Shown: positions 26,119 through 35,501, numbered from the stretch's first letter. The stretch: 64,000 bases of DNA from Gallionellaceae bacterium (GCA_027448945.1 DAIDMQ010000005.1:1-64000), one strand, 5' to 3'. Notes: generated by a model from the letters alone, not told the origin. Numbers and translations: made by a program.

Positions 26119-26379
26119 CTAACCAAATTTTAGTTTCATCACCAGTACCGCACCTGCCAATAAAACAGTGATGGCGTTAGCGATGATGATGGGCCAAGAT
26201 AACAGCAAGATGCCGTAAATCAACCACAAGGCCACACCCAGGGTGAAAAAACCGTACATGCCGAGCGAGATGTCTGCCGTATGCTTGGTGCGCCACACTT
26301 GCCATACCTGAGGCAGAAAAGAGACTGTCGTCAGTGTGGCGGCAAAACCGCCTACGGCGTCTATCAAAGTCACATTCAT
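26119..26379 (-). CDS. SemiSWEET (PQ-loop, MtN3/saliva) transporter
   Basis: The 86-residue protein has three predicted membrane helices and the PQ-loop motif LPQVWQVWRTK after helix 1, then DISLGMYGFFTLGVALWLIYG. This matches bacterial SemiSWEETs, which dimerise to form a sugar facilitator. The physiological substrate here is unknown. No sugar-use genes flank it, so it may serve another small solute. The gene lies between a methyltransferase gene and the terminator of the metal-efflux operon. Confidence 0.88.
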   Translation of the reverse strand: MNVTLIDAVGGFAATLTTVSFLPQVWQVWRTKHTADISLGMYGFFTLGVALWLIYGILLLSWPIIIANAITVLLAGAVLVMKLKFG

Positions 26380-26411
26380 TTTGAAAATATTGTGTGCGGA
26401 TAGTTAAAAAA

Positions 26412-26437
26412 GGGGAGAGACAACTAAGTCCCTCCCC
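26412..26437 (-). terminator. Intrinsic terminator of the metal-efflux operon
   Basis: Minus-strand GGGGAGGGAC and GTCTCTCCCC form a 10-bp stem with one mismatch and a 6-base loop, followed by TTTTTT (26406-26411). It lies 40 bp beyond the stop of the outer-membrane factor gene. Confidence 0.88.
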
Positions 26438-26477
26438 CGTCATTCTACCGATAAAGCACCGCTACCTTCTGAGATGC

Positions 26478-27725
26478 TTATTCTTCATGACCCCACAGAA
26501 GATGCGCATCCAACTCCAAGCGATAACGCGCTTCGTTAGCATCCAATAATGCCAAGTTCTCCGAAAGTGTCGCATCCTGTGCCAAGCGTTTGGCTGAAAG
26601 ACTCTCGGACAAACTGCTTTCGCCCAGACGATAGGCTTTCACCGTCATCTCAGCATTGGCATTGATCGCCTGCGAGGCTTCATGTGCCTGCTGCCATGTC
26701 GCATAACTGCGCACTGCCTGCTGATAGACAGCCAGCGCATCGGTCTGTAAACGTCGCTTGACGAACTCTGCTTGATCGTTCGCCATATTGGCCTGCTGTT
26801 CGGCCACCTGTGCATTCGAAGTACGAAGACCGAATGAAAGCGGTACAGAAAGGAATATGCCTGTGACTCTTTCATTACCACCCATTTCACTGGAATAGCG
26901 CATCCCTACAGTGGGATCAGGCACCTCATCGGCGCGACCGCGTTGTGCCAGTAACTTCTGCACTTGCGCCTGCGCCTGCGCCATACCCAACTCATGGTTA
27001 TCTGCCAGGACTCGCTCCTGCCAAAGCGTGTAACTATCATTGATGGGCTGGGGTTGGGGGGTCGCAACTTGTTCAGGCAACACAACGGCCGGGAATTGGC
27101 GTTGCAATTCATTTGCTGCCATTTGTGCACGCAATTCGGCCTGTTGCAAACTGACCTGGGCCTGAGACTGTGCCGCCAGAGACAGATTCAGCTCCAAGCG
27201 TGGTGCATCGCCCGCCTTGACACGCTTATCCACCATCTCGGCCTGTTGTGCAAAGCTCGCCACCTGATGCTGCCAAAGCACCGCCTGTAGCTGCTCGCGC
27301 TCCCATGCAAACCACAGACGCAACAACAAGCGCCCTGCTTCATGCCGTGCATCACCCACCGCAAATTCTGCACGAGCCACACTGGCCTCACCGATATCGC
27401 GATCCAGACTGACCTTGTTGGGTAAGCGCAGTGCACGCTCCAGCGCGACGTCCCATTCCTTAAGACGCTGGCCAGTGTTAACGATATGACGTTGTGCCGC
27501 GCCACCACGCATATTGAACTCATGTGTGCCGCTGTTCCATTTGCGCTGATTGGCCTGCTCGATACGCAGACCGTTGAGTGCATTGAGCATCAACATGTGA
27601 TTTGCCAAAGCCTGTTCTATCTGCACTGGTGCAGGCAGATCGGGCGTAAGCAACTCTCCCGCGTGGGCTGTACCCATAGTCAGCGCAGCACACAGCGCGA
27701 ACCACTGCAATCTATACGCACTCAT
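26478..27725 (-). CDS. Outer-membrane efflux protein, TolC/CzcC family
   Basis: The 415-residue protein has a signal peptide (AYRLQWFALCAALTMGTAHA) and an outer-membrane-efflux-protein domain made of long alpha-helical Gln/Ala-rich repeats, for example ELNLSLAAQSQAQVSLQQAELRAQ (landmark: SQAQVSLQQAEL). It would form the trimeric exit duct for the RND pump encoded upstream. Its start overlaps the DUF3240 gene by 4 bp (ATGA). In the classic czcCBA order this gene comes first; here it is last. No lipobox is seen. Confidence 0.88.
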   Translation of the reverse strand: MSAYRLQWFALCAALTMGTAHAGELLTPDLPAPVQIEQALANHMLMLNALNGLRIEQANQRKWNSGTHEFNMRGGAAQRHIVNTGQRLKEWDVALERALRLPNKVSLDRDIGEASVARAEFAVGDARHEAGRLLLRLWFAWEREQLQAVLWQHQVASFAQQAEMVDKRVKAGDAPRLELNLSLAAQSQAQVSLQQAELRAQMAANELQRQFPAVVLPEQVATPQPQPINDSYTLWQERVLADNHELGMAQAQAQVQKLLAQRGRADEVPDPTVGMRYSSEMGGNERVTGIFLSVPLSFGLRTSNAQVAEQQANMANDQAEFVKRRLQTDALAVYQQAVRSYATWQQAHEASQAINANAEMTVKAYRLGESSLSESLSAKRLAQDATLSENLALLDANEARYRLELDAHLLWGHEE

Positions 27726-28033
27726 GCCAACCTCCCGAACTCAAGCACCGGCGTGATCCAATAGGCGATCTCGGGGTTGGCTTCTTCACGTTTCAGATGC
27801 GCGATGAGTTCTTGTGCATCGGCCAGATTCATCACCGTGACGATCTGTACACGTTGCGAACGACCACGCACTTGCTCCAGCATACTCGGCAGTTTTTCCT
27901 TCTGGCTACCACCCTCAATGCGAGTCAATGAAAAACCGCGCACCCACTGCGGGTGCTCCAGTAAATGGTCTACCAGACGCTCCTCCAGCGAACGATGACA
28001 GACTAGCGTCAAACAACAATTCATATCAGACAT
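27722..28033 (-). CDS. DUF3240 protein of the metal-efflux operon (PII-like fold)
   Basis: The 103-residue cytosolic protein begins MSDMNCCLTLVCHRSLEERLVDHLL; family landmarks are LVDHLLEHP, GFSLTRIEGG and AYWITPVLEFGRL. DUF3240 members recur in HME-RND operons between the pump and outer-membrane genes and are predicted to have a ferredoxin-like fold related to PII proteins. A metal or pump-state sensor role is plausible but unproven. The Cys6-Cys7 pair and two His residues could bind metal. It overlaps the RND gene by 8 bp and the OMF gene by 4 bp. Confidence 0.85.
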   Translation of the reverse strand: MSDMNCCLTLVCHRSLEERLVDHLLEHPQWVRGFSLTRIEGGSQKEKLPSMLEQVRGRSQRVQIVTVMNLADAQELIAHLKREEANPEIAYWITPVLEFGRLA

Positions 28034-31000
28034 GTGATTTCTCCGCAGGAGCGATGCCGAAACGACGATACAGAATCGGCAGCATGATGAGGGTCAGCAA
28101 GGTCGAGCTAATCAGCCCGCCTGTGACGACGACCGCGAGCGGCTTTTGTATCTCGGAACCCGGGCCGGTGGCGAACAGCACGGGCAACAAACCAAAGGCC
28201 GTGATGCTTGCGGTCATCAGCACCGGTCGCAGTCGTCGCTTGGCACCTTCGAACACCACATCAGCGATAGGCATACCCTCGGCGTGCAACTGGTTGAAAT
28301 AAGACACCATCACCACGCCGTTAAGCACAGCGATACCCAACAGTGCGATGAAACCGACAGAAGCCGGCACCGACATATATTCACCGCTCACCCACAAGGC
28401 GACCACGCCGCCTATCAGTGCAAACGGAATATTGGTCAACACCAACGCAGCCTGGCGTACCGAACCGAAGGTCGCGAACAACAGCATAAAGATCATGCCC
28501 AAGGCGACTGGCACAACCACCGCCAAACGTGCGGCAGCGCGTTGTTGGTTTTCGAACTGGCCACCCCAAGTCAAACGATATCCCTCGGGAAGCTGGATTT
28601 GTGCGGCGACCGCAGCTTTGGCTTCCTCGACAAATCCGACCAGATCACGACCGCGCACATTGCTCTGTACCACCACCATGCGCTGACCATCTTCACGATC
28701 CACCTTCACCGGCCCGTCTACACGCTCCAGACTCGCCACAGCTGCCAGGGGCACACTCTGACCATTGGATAACGGCAAAGTCAGTGCGGCGAACAAAGCA
28801 GGCGACTGCTGCACATCAATCTCACCGCGCATGATCAGCGGCGTGCGTCTGCCATCCTCTATCACCATCCCCAATTGCTGGCCTTCGATCTGGCTACGCA
28901 GGGTGCTGCTGATGTCGTCTATGCTCAATCCCAATCGCCCCGCAGCCAAACGATCAATGGCGACACGGTAATACTGCACGCCACTGTTCTTCACCGTGAA
29001 CACGTCTTCGCTGCCCTTGATACCTTCCAGCACCTTGACCATATGCTCAGCAGTCTCGTTGAGTTTATTCAGATCGGAACCGAAAATCTTAATGGCGATG
29101 TCACCACGTGCACCTGTCAGCATCTCGGAGACACGCATCGCGATAGGCTGGGTGAAACTAAATTCCACACCCGGGAAGCCCGCCATGACTTTGCGTATTT
29201 CGTCCACGATGGCATTCTTGTCCTGGCTACGCCACTCTTGCTGAGGTTTAAGCACCAAAAAATTATCGGTTTCGTTCAAGCCCATGGGGTCTAGGCCCAG
29301 CTCATCCGCACCGGCACGCGATACCGCCCCCTTGATCTCGGGCACCGCTTTCAAAATTGCCTGCTGGATGCGCCTATCCATCTCGGCGCTTTGCGCCAGA
29401 TTGATAGACGGTAGCTTGGACACTTGCATGATCAGATCACCCTCATCCATCTCGGGCATAAAAGCCTTGCCGATCAAGGTGTAGATGCCGCCGGTGATGA
29501 CCAGCATGCTCACCGCCACGATGATCACGATACGTTCCTTATCCAAAGCTTTGCGCAACATCGGTGTGTAGATCGCCATCGACTTGCGTACCAACCAAGG
29601 CTCACCGTGGTCACCCTCCGTAAGCAGAAAGGACGCCATCATAGGCACGATAGTCAAAGACAAAAGTAAGGAGCCTGCCAGTGCGAATACGATGGTAAGC
29701 GCTACCGGAATGAACAACTTGCCTTCCAGTCCTTGCAAGGTCATCAAGGGCAGAAACACGATGATGATAATGGCCACACCTGCAGCAACCGGGGTGATGA
29801 CTTCTTTCACCGCACGATAGATCACATGCAGATGCGGGATATGGTCACGCTTGTGCGCCAGGTGATTGATGATGTTCTCGACTACCACCACCGAACCGTC
29901 AACCAACATACCGATGGCGATCGCGAGACCACCCAGACTCATCAAGTTGGCCGACATACCAAATTGCTGCATCAAGATGAAGGTGATCAACACCGCCAGC
30001 GGCAGCGTCAACGCCACGACGATAGCGGCACGCAGATTACCCAGGAACAACACCAACAACACGATGACCAGCACGATGGCTTCCATCAGCGCTTTAGATA
30101 CAGTACCCACCGCACGTTCGACCAGACTGCCACGGTCATAGAAGACCTTGGTGGACACGCCCGCAGGCAAGGTAGGCGCGAGTTCGGCCAACTTGGCACG
30201 CACTCCATCGACCACTTTCTGTGCATTCGCACCGCGCAAACCGAGTACCAGACCTTCGACCGCTTCGCCCTGCCCGTCTTTGCTTACCACACCGTAGCGG
30301 GTCAGACTGCCGATGCGCACTTGCGCCACATCACTGACACGGATTGGACTCCCACCCGGACTGGCAACGACGATGTTGCGGATGTCTTGCAGATTCTTGA
30401 TGCTGCCCTCGGCGCGCACCAACAAAGCTTCATCACCATCGTTGATACGGCCCGCGCCATCGTTACGATTATTGGCTTGCACAGCCATTTGCAACATCGC
30501 AAACGAAATTCCGCGTGCAGCCAATGCGGTGTGATCCGGCACGATTTCGAAGCTGCGTGCCAACCCACCCAGCGAGTTCACATCCGCGACACCCGGCAAG
30601 GTGCGCAAAGCGGGGCGTATAGTCCAATCCAAGATGGTACGGCGCTGCTCCAAGGAGATGCCCTCACCTTCCACGGTGAACATAAACATCTCACCCAAAG
30701 GCGTCGTTATAGGTGCCAGACCACCGCCGATATTGGCCGGCATGTCACGCATCGCGTTGTTCAAACGCTCGGCAACTTGTTGACGCGCCCAATAGATGTC
30801 AGTGCCGTCTTGGAAGTCTATGGTGATGTCGGCAATAGCGTATTTGGAGATGGAACGCATCACACGCTGATTGGGGATGCCCAGCATCTCCAGCTCTATG
30901 GGGGTGACGATACGTGCTTCGACTTCTTCCGGCGTCATGCCCGGCGCCTTCATGATCATTTTGACCTGCGTAGACGAGACATCGGGGAAGGCATCGATGG

Positions 31001-31103
31001 GCAGATCACGGAAAGCTATTGCGCCCGCGCCTATCACGAGCAGCGTCAGCGCTGCGACCAACATGCGCTGAGTCAGCGAAAATTCTACGAGTTTAGAGAA
31101 CAT
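28026..31103 (-). CDS. Heavy-metal efflux RND pump, CzcA/NrsA-like
   Basis: The 1025-residue protein is a full-length HME-RND antiporter with twelve expected membrane helices and two large periplasmic loops. The N-terminus has RDLPIDAFPDVSSTQV. The helix 4 motif reads IAIGMLVDGSVVVVEN, which carries the Asp and Glu of the proton relay but differs from the DFG-type motif of typical Co/Zn/Cd pumps and from CusA. Copper, nickel or another divalent metal cannot be told apart from this alone. It starts on the last base of the adaptor gene's stop, so adaptor and pump are co-translated. Confidence 0.9.
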   Translation of the reverse strand: MFSKLVEFSLTQRMLVAALTLLVIGAGAIAFRDLPIDAFPDVSSTQVKMIMKAPGMTPEEVEARIVTPIELEMLGIPNQRVMRSISKYAIADITIDFQDGTDIYWARQQVAERLNNAMRDMPANIGGGLAPITTPLGEMFMFTVEGEGISLEQRRTILDWTIRPALRTLPGVADVNSLGGLARSFEIVPDHTALAARGISFAMLQMAVQANNRNDGAGRINDGDEALLVRAEGSIKNLQDIRNIVVASPGGSPIRVSDVAQVRIGSLTRYGVVSKDGQGEAVEGLVLGLRGANAQKVVDGVRAKLAELAPTLPAGVSTKVFYDRGSLVERAVGTVSKALMEAIVLVIVLLVLFLGNLRAAIVVALTLPLAVLITFILMQQFGMSANLMSLGGLAIAIGMLVDGSVVVVENIINHLAHKRDHIPHLHVIYRAVKEVITPVAAGVAIIIIVFLPLMTLQGLEGKLFIPVALTIVFALAGSLLLSLTIVPMMASFLLTEGDHGEPWLVRKSMAIYTPMLRKALDKERIVIIVAVSMLVITGGIYTLIGKAFMPEMDEGDLIMQVSKLPSINLAQSAEMDRRIQQAILKAVPEIKGAVSRAGADELGLDPMGLNETDNFLVLKPQQEWRSQDKNAIVDEIRKVMAGFPGVEFSFTQPIAMRVSEMLTGARGDIAIKIFGSDLNKLNETAEHMVKVLEGIKGSEDVFTVKNSGVQYYRVAIDRLAAGRLGLSIDDISSTLRSQIEGQQLGMVIEDGRRTPLIMRGEIDVQQSPALFAALTLPLSNGQSVPLAAVASLERVDGPVKVDREDGQRMVVVQSNVRGRDLVGFVEEAKAAVAAQIQLPEGYRLTWGGQFENQQRAAARLAVVVPVALGMIFMLLFATFGSVRQAALVLTNIPFALIGGVVALWVSGEYMSVPASVGFIALLGIAVLNGVVMVSYFNQLHAEGMPIADVVFEGAKRRLRPVLMTASITAFGLLPVLFATGPGSEIQKPLAVVVTGGLISSTLLTLIMLPILYRRFGIAPAEKSHV

Positions 31104-32203
31104 TACTGGTCACCGCCTATGCCCATCATGCTGGCCTTAAGCGCGGAAACGCCGCGCACCGCGATCATCTCTCTGCCATTGAAAGCTGCTGTGATGACGC
31201 TGTTCTGTGCGCCTTCATGTAATACCTGAACCGCCAGCCCATGAAAACCCTGTGGCGTGGCGACAAACACCAGCGTCTTGCCTTCCACACGGGATAAGGC
31301 ACTGTTGGGTACATCCCATTGTGGCGTATCACTGCCGGCAGTTGCGATGCTCACTTCCACGAATTGGTTGGGGCGTAGAGACTCGGCACCCTGATCAATG
31401 ATGCCGCGCAATAACACGCTCTGATTGCCACCCGTCAAACCACGACCGATAGCGGTCAACTTGCCACGCGCATGAAACGCGGGAATCTCAATCACTGCGC
31501 CGACACGCAGGTCACGTGTCAAACTGACCGGCGCCTGTATCTCCAAGCCCAATGGATCGAGCTGGGCAACTTTAAACACTGCCACCGCCACATCAAGTCT
31601 TTGCCCCGCGCTCACGGTCTTCTCCAACACCACGCCATCCATAGGAGACGTTAAGATCAAGGTGGCACTCAGCTCTTCTCCGCTTTGCAATCTGCTCAAA
31701 GCCTTGTCATTCATACCCGCTGCTCGTAGCACCTGTTTACTGCCCATCAGTGCGGCGCGTGCTTCCAGTGCCGCACCTTTGGAAGCCCGTAAGCGACTCT
31801 CGGAAATGATGCCATCCTTGAACAAGGCCTCATCACGTTTGGCATTGTCTTTGGCTAGCTGCTCTTGCACGCTGGCTTGCAGGTAAGCGCGCTGGGCCTC
31901 GGCGAACAACGGGCTTTGCAGGGTCGCCATCACCTGGCCTTTGCGTACGCTGTCACCCACTCCTACCATAGTCTGCTCGACCAAACCCGGCAGCGGTGTA
32001 CTCATCACGAACTGGTGATTACTGGGCACCACGACTTGGGCGGGCAATCCCGAGACTGTGCCAGATGAGCGCTCAGGCAAAGCAACGCTGACAATCCCCA
32101 AGGACTGTATCTGTTGCGCACTGAGCGTGATATCAGATGCGGCGCTCGCAACAGATGTATATGCCAAGGACAACAGTCCGAGCAAAGGAAGGATAAGTTT
32201 CAT
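31103..32203 (-). CDS. RND periplasmic adaptor (membrane-fusion) protein, CzcB family
   Basis: The 366-residue protein has a signal peptide (LILPLLGLLSLAYTSVASA), then the adaptor plan: a lipoyl half (VGVGDSVRKGQVMATLQSP), an alpha hairpin (about 110-170), the second lipoyl half with ILTSPMDGVVLEKTVSAGQRL, a beta-barrel and a C-terminal membrane-proximal domain. It bridges the RND pump and outer-membrane duct. No N-terminal Cys for lipidation is present. A short His-rich gene precedes it by 64 bp. Confidence 0.88.
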   Translation of the reverse strand: MKLILPLLGLLSLAYTSVASAASDITLSAQQIQSLGIVSVALPERSSGTVSGLPAQVVVPSNHQFVMSTPLPGLVEQTMVGVGDSVRKGQVMATLQSPLFAEAQRAYLQASVQEQLAKDNAKRDEALFKDGIISESRLRASKGAALEARAALMGSKQVLRAAGMNDKALSRLQSGEELSATLILTSPMDGVVLEKTVSAGQRLDVAVAVFKVAQLDPLGLEIQAPVSLTRDLRVGAVIEIPAFHARGKLTAIGRGLTGGNQSVLLRGIIDQGAESLRPNQFVEVSIATAGSDTPQWDVPNSALSRVEGKTLVFVATPQGFHGLAVQVLHEGAQNSVITAAFNGREMIAVRGVSALKASMMGIGGDQ

Positions 32204-32267
32204 GGTGGACTCCGGGTCGCGCTAGGCACGACTAAACAAGGTATGGACGGAACTGCAAAGGTGGCGC

Positions 32268-32642
32268 TTAGGCCGGAAGGATAATACGCGGAGGGGCTTG
32301 CGACCAAGCTAATACGAAGTTTGCCCTGCTATTCACAAAATAAGGGTAAGTCGGAACAGGAACAGTAGTATCAACAATGACAGCCTGTAATGGCTTGATT
32401 GCCAAGGTTTCACTATGCGGATCAGCCAATAACTCGGACTGGTTAACCAGATAAGCACATTGCACCGTTACGACAGCACCCTCATATGCCTCGAGTGTAT
32501 AGCCATCCTGCTGCGTAGAGAGATCATGGCCATACAAACTATGTCCGGCATCAATCCCGTCCACATGTGCATGCGCCAAGGGCGACAAGCATTGTAGGAA
32601 CACGAATACGATCAGCAGAAATCTTTGTAGGGTGTTTTGCAT
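32268..32642 (-). CDS. Small secreted His-containing protein ahead of the efflux genes
   Basis: The 124-residue product has a signal peptide ending LSPLAHA or LAHAHVDG and no recognised domain. Several His residues cluster around the likely mature N-terminus (HAHVDGIDAGHSLYGHD), which would suit metal binding. It ends with SQAPPRIILPA. Small exported proteins of this kind, loosely like CzcI or DUF2946 proteins, often precede czc-type operons. It is probably the first gene of this operon. Function is inferred only from position and composition. Confidence 0.7.
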   Translation of the reverse strand: MQNTLQRFLLIVFVFLQCLSPLAHAHVDGIDAGHSLYGHDLSTQQDGYTLEAYEGAVVTVQCAYLVNQSELLADPHSETLAIKPLQAVIVDTTVPVPTYPYFVNSRANFVLAWSQAPPRIILPA

Positions 32643-32709
32643 AGGTCGGGATTATCGCACAGCCTGATTTCAGGCCAGCCTCGAACAGACCCACCTTTCA
32701 GGTATTAGT

Positions 32710-33786
32710 TCAAAACGATTTGCATTGTTGAGCTATCGCCCAAGTCACGTGCTCGCGCACCATTGCCGAAGGGTGCTGAGCACGGTCTTGTAACGCAGCC
32801 AGAATGGCTGGATTCTTAGGCGCATTGCCCAATGCCACGGCGATGTTGCGCAACCATTGTTCATGACCGATGCGATAGATTGCGCTGCCTGCCAGTTTGC
32901 TGTTGAAATCGGCCTCTTCCCATGAGAACAACTCGACCAGCGACACATCGTCCAGACCGTGGCGAACAGCAAAATCCGGCTCAACAGTAGTTTGAGCGTA
33001 GCTGTTCCACGGGCATACCAACTGACAGTCATCGCAACCATAGATGCGGTTGCCTATCAACGGCCTGAGTGCCACGGGGATACTGCCCTTAAGTTCTATG
33101 GTGAGATAAGAGATGCAGCGACGCGCATCTAACTTGTAAGGTGCAATGATGGCTTGCGTGGGACAGACCGTGATACAGCGTACACACGTGCCGCAATGTT
33201 CACTGTGCGGCGTATCTACCGGCAGTGGAAGGTTGGTGTAGATCTCGCCCAAGAAGAACCATGAGCCATGCTCACGATTCAGCAATAGCGTATGTTTGCC
33301 ACGCCAGCCCAAGTTGGTTTTGCGTGCCAGCGCGACTTCCATGACCGGCGCACTGTCGGTGAACACCCTGCCCTCAAATCCTGCGACCGCTTCGCGTATC
33401 ATATCTGCGAGTTTTGCCAATCGATTGCGCAACAGCTTGTGATAGTCTCGCCCCAAGGCATAACGCGAGATATAGGCGCGCTCACTTTGCGCCAAGACTT
33501 GCCAGCCGTCCTTGGCTTCCTTGGGAAAGTAATTCATGCGCACAGAGATCACCCGCAAGGTGCCTGACACCAACTCTTCCGGACGGCTGCGTTTCGTTCC
33601 GTGTTTTGCCATATAATCGAGCTCGCCGTGCAGGCCTGCTGCCAGCCATTGCAACAGTCCAGCTTCTGCCTCGGCAAGATCAGTATCACTGATCCCCACC
33701 GCTTGAAAACCCAGTTCTGTCGCCCACAACCTGATCTGCCGGTTGAGTGCAGCGTAATTTGATTGTTGAGGATGTTCTATTTGCAT
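32710..33786 (-). CDS. queG: Epoxyqueuosine reductase QueG
   Basis: The 358-residue cobalamin- and 2[4Fe-4S]-dependent enzyme makes the last step of queuosine in tRNA. Cluster cysteines are visible as C198-GT-C201-VR-C204-ITV-C208 and C224, C251-DD-C254-QLV-C258, in ferredoxin arrangement. The catalytic Asp is Asp144 in FTDSAP. A C-terminal HEAT-like segment (DVSLVELFSWEE, WLRNIAVALGNA) contacts tRNA. It is divergent from tsaE, and the two 5' ends overlap by several bases. Size and motifs are normal. Confidence 0.96.
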   Translation of the reverse strand: MQIEHPQQSNYAALNRQIRLWATELGFQAVGISDTDLAEAEAGLLQWLAAGLHGELDYMAKHGTKRSRPEELVSGTLRVISVRMNYFPKEAKDGWQVLAQSERAYISRYALGRDYHKLLRNRLAKLADMIREAVAGFEGRVFTDSAPVMEVALARKTNLGWRGKHTLLLNREHGSWFFLGEIYTNLPLPVDTPHSEHCGTCVRCITVCPTQAIIAPYKLDARRCISYLTIELKGSIPVALRPLIGNRIYGCDDCQLVCPWNSYAQTTVEPDFAVRHGLDDVSLVELFSWEEADFNSKLAGSAIYRIGHEQWLRNIAVALGNAPKNPAILAALQDRAQHPSAMVREHVTWAIAQQCKSF

Positions 33787-34251
33787 AGTACCGATGATAG
33801 CGGAATCACTCTGAAACTCGCCGATGAAAATGCGACCTTGGCTTGTGCTCGCCGCTTGGCCGGCATTTTACAACCTGGCTTAGTAATCTATCTTGAGGGT
33901 GATCTGGGTGCAGGCAAAACTACTCTGGTACGTGGCATCCTGACTGCATTAGGTCACACCGGTAGGGTCAAGAGTCCGACTTACACCTTATTGGAGAGCT
34001 ACACTGTAAAGGATCAAGAGATTCGGCATTTCGACCTGTATCGCATGCAGACCCCTGACGAATGGGAAAGTGCGGGATTCGACGATGAATACGACGGTAT
34101 GAATATCCTGCTCATAGAGTGGCCCGAGCAAGGCCGGGGCTACGTGCCTCACGCGGATCTGGGGATAAAATTCAATATATTGGACCATGGCCGCGAGGTG
34201 AAGATAGATGCATATAGTTTTGCGGGTAAAGAATGTCTAGCGCGCTGGTAA
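33772..34251 (+). CDS. tsaE: tRNA t6A-biosynthesis ATPase TsaE
   Basis: The product is about 159 residues, with Walker A EGDLGAGKTTLVRG and the family blocks KSPTYTLLESY, HFDLYR and IEWPEQG. TsaE drives TsaB-TsaD in making N6-threonylcarbamoyladenosine in tRNA. The start is uncertain: ATG 33772 has GAGG immediately before it, which is too close, whereas TTG 33781 has the same GAGG at 9 bp and would give MHSTDDSG. Either start overlaps the divergent queG start. The 3' end overlaps amiC by 19 bp, as in many proteobacteria. Confidence 0.93.
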   Translation: MFYLHSTDDSGITLKLADENATLACARRLAGILQPGLVIYLEGDLGAGKTTLVRGILTALGHTGRVKSPTYTLLESYTVKDQEIRHFDLYRMQTPDEWESAGFDDEYDGMNILLIEWPEQGRGYVPHADLGIKFNILDHGREVKIDAYSFAGKECLARW

Positions 34252-35489
34252 GGATTTTTGCGCTGCTGATGCTGCTTGGGCTTTGCCCGGCACAAGCAGC
34301 CGTACAGATCATTTCGACACGTATCTGGCCTGCAGAGGATTACACACGCCTGACCTTGGAGTCCAAGCGCGCAATCAAACATAATATGTTCACCATAGTT
34401 AACCCTGACCGACTGGTAATCGATCTGGAAGATGTAGGCATCAACGACACGCTCAATCAACTCAGTACCAAGATAGGCAGCAACGATCCTTACATCAAAA
34501 GCCTGCGCATCGGCCGCTTCAAGCCCGGCGTAGTACGCTTGGTATTCGATCTCAAGACGGCGATCAAACCTCAGTTGTTCAATCTAAAGCCTGTGGGTGA
34601 GTATGCTCACCGCAAGGTATTGGACATCTATCCTGTAGACCCCATGATGGCACTGCTGGCAGACAAAGACAGTAAAGCAATTTCAGCCGCCACACCCACC
34701 GCGACCTTGGCGGAAAGCAGCCCTACCCTCTCCGTCAAAAATGAATCCGAAAATGTCCCCGAGATGCGTGCCCGCACACTGATTATTGCCATCGATGCAG
34801 GGCATGGCGGTGAAGATCCGGGCGCTCATGGTCGCGGTGGTACACACGAAAAAGATGTCACTCTGGCGATCGCGCGCAAGGTCAAAGCCTTGGTCGATTC
34901 GACACCAAATATGCGCGGCGTGATGATACGCGACGGTGATTACTTCATTCCTTTGGGCGGGCGCGTGGTCAAGGCTCGCAAAGCCAATGCCGATTTATTC
35001 GTTTCTATTCATGCGGACGCGTTCAACAAACCCAATGCGCGTGGCTCGTCGGTGTTCGCACTCTCTGAACACGGTGCGACCAGCTCGGCGGCGCGCTGGT
35101 TGGCGAAGAAAGAAAATGAGGCAGATTTGATAGGGGGTGTGAATCTGGACGTGAAAGACCCTTACCTGGCTAAGACCTTGCTGGACCTGTCGCAGACCGC
35201 GACCATCAACGACAGCATGAAATTGGCTAAATACGTATTGGGTGAGTTATCCAACATCAATGACCTGCACCGCGGTCATGTGGAACAAGCAGGATTCGCG
35301 GTACTCAAGGCGCCGGACATCCCTTCCATATTGGTAGAAACAGCCTTCATCAGCAATCCTACAGAAGAGAAACGACTGACCGATCCCTCGTATCAAGACA
35401 AGGTCGCGCAGGCGGTATTGGGTGGCATTAGGCATTATTTTTCTCAAAACCCTGCCCTATCAAGACCCAAGTTCGCACTTTCCAATTAA
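34233..35489 (+). CDS. amiC: N-acetylmuramoyl-L-alanine amidase AmiC
   Basis: The 418-residue periplasmic amidase has a signal peptide (ALVRIFALLMLLGLCPAQA), an N-terminal AMIN domain (about 25-130, septal peptidoglycan targeting), a linker and an Amidase_3 catalytic domain (about 175-400). Zinc ligands are in DAGHGGEDPGA (His), the Glu of GTHEKDV and the His of SIHADAF; the catalytic Glu is in VETAFISNP. It splits daughter-cell murein. It lies immediately after tsaE, the standard neighbourhood. Confidence 0.95.
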   Translation: MSSALVRIFALLMLLGLCPAQAAVQIISTRIWPAEDYTRLTLESKRAIKHNMFTIVNPDRLVIDLEDVGINDTLNQLSTKIGSNDPYIKSLRIGRFKPGVVRLVFDLKTAIKPQLFNLKPVGEYAHRKVLDIYPVDPMMALLADKDSKAISAATPTATLAESSPTLSVKNESENVPEMRARTLIIAIDAGHGGEDPGAHGRGGTHEKDVTLAIARKVKALVDSTPNMRGVMIRDGDYFIPLGGRVVKARKANADLFVSIHADAFNKPNARGSSVFALSEHGATSSAARWLAKKENEADLIGGVNLDVKDPYLAKTLLDLSQTATINDSMKLAKYVLGELSNINDLHRGHVEQAGFAVLKAPDIPSILVETAFISNPTEEKRLTDPSYQDKVAQAVLGGIRHYFSQNPALSRPKFALSN

Positions 35490-35501
35490 AGGCAGGACAA
35501 C

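Noticed and set aside
29733-31229. Plus-strand open frame of about 500 codons antisense to the RND pump gene.
   Set aside because: It is rich in His, Arg and Gln as expected from reversed coding DNA, and lies opposite a clear full-length pump gene.
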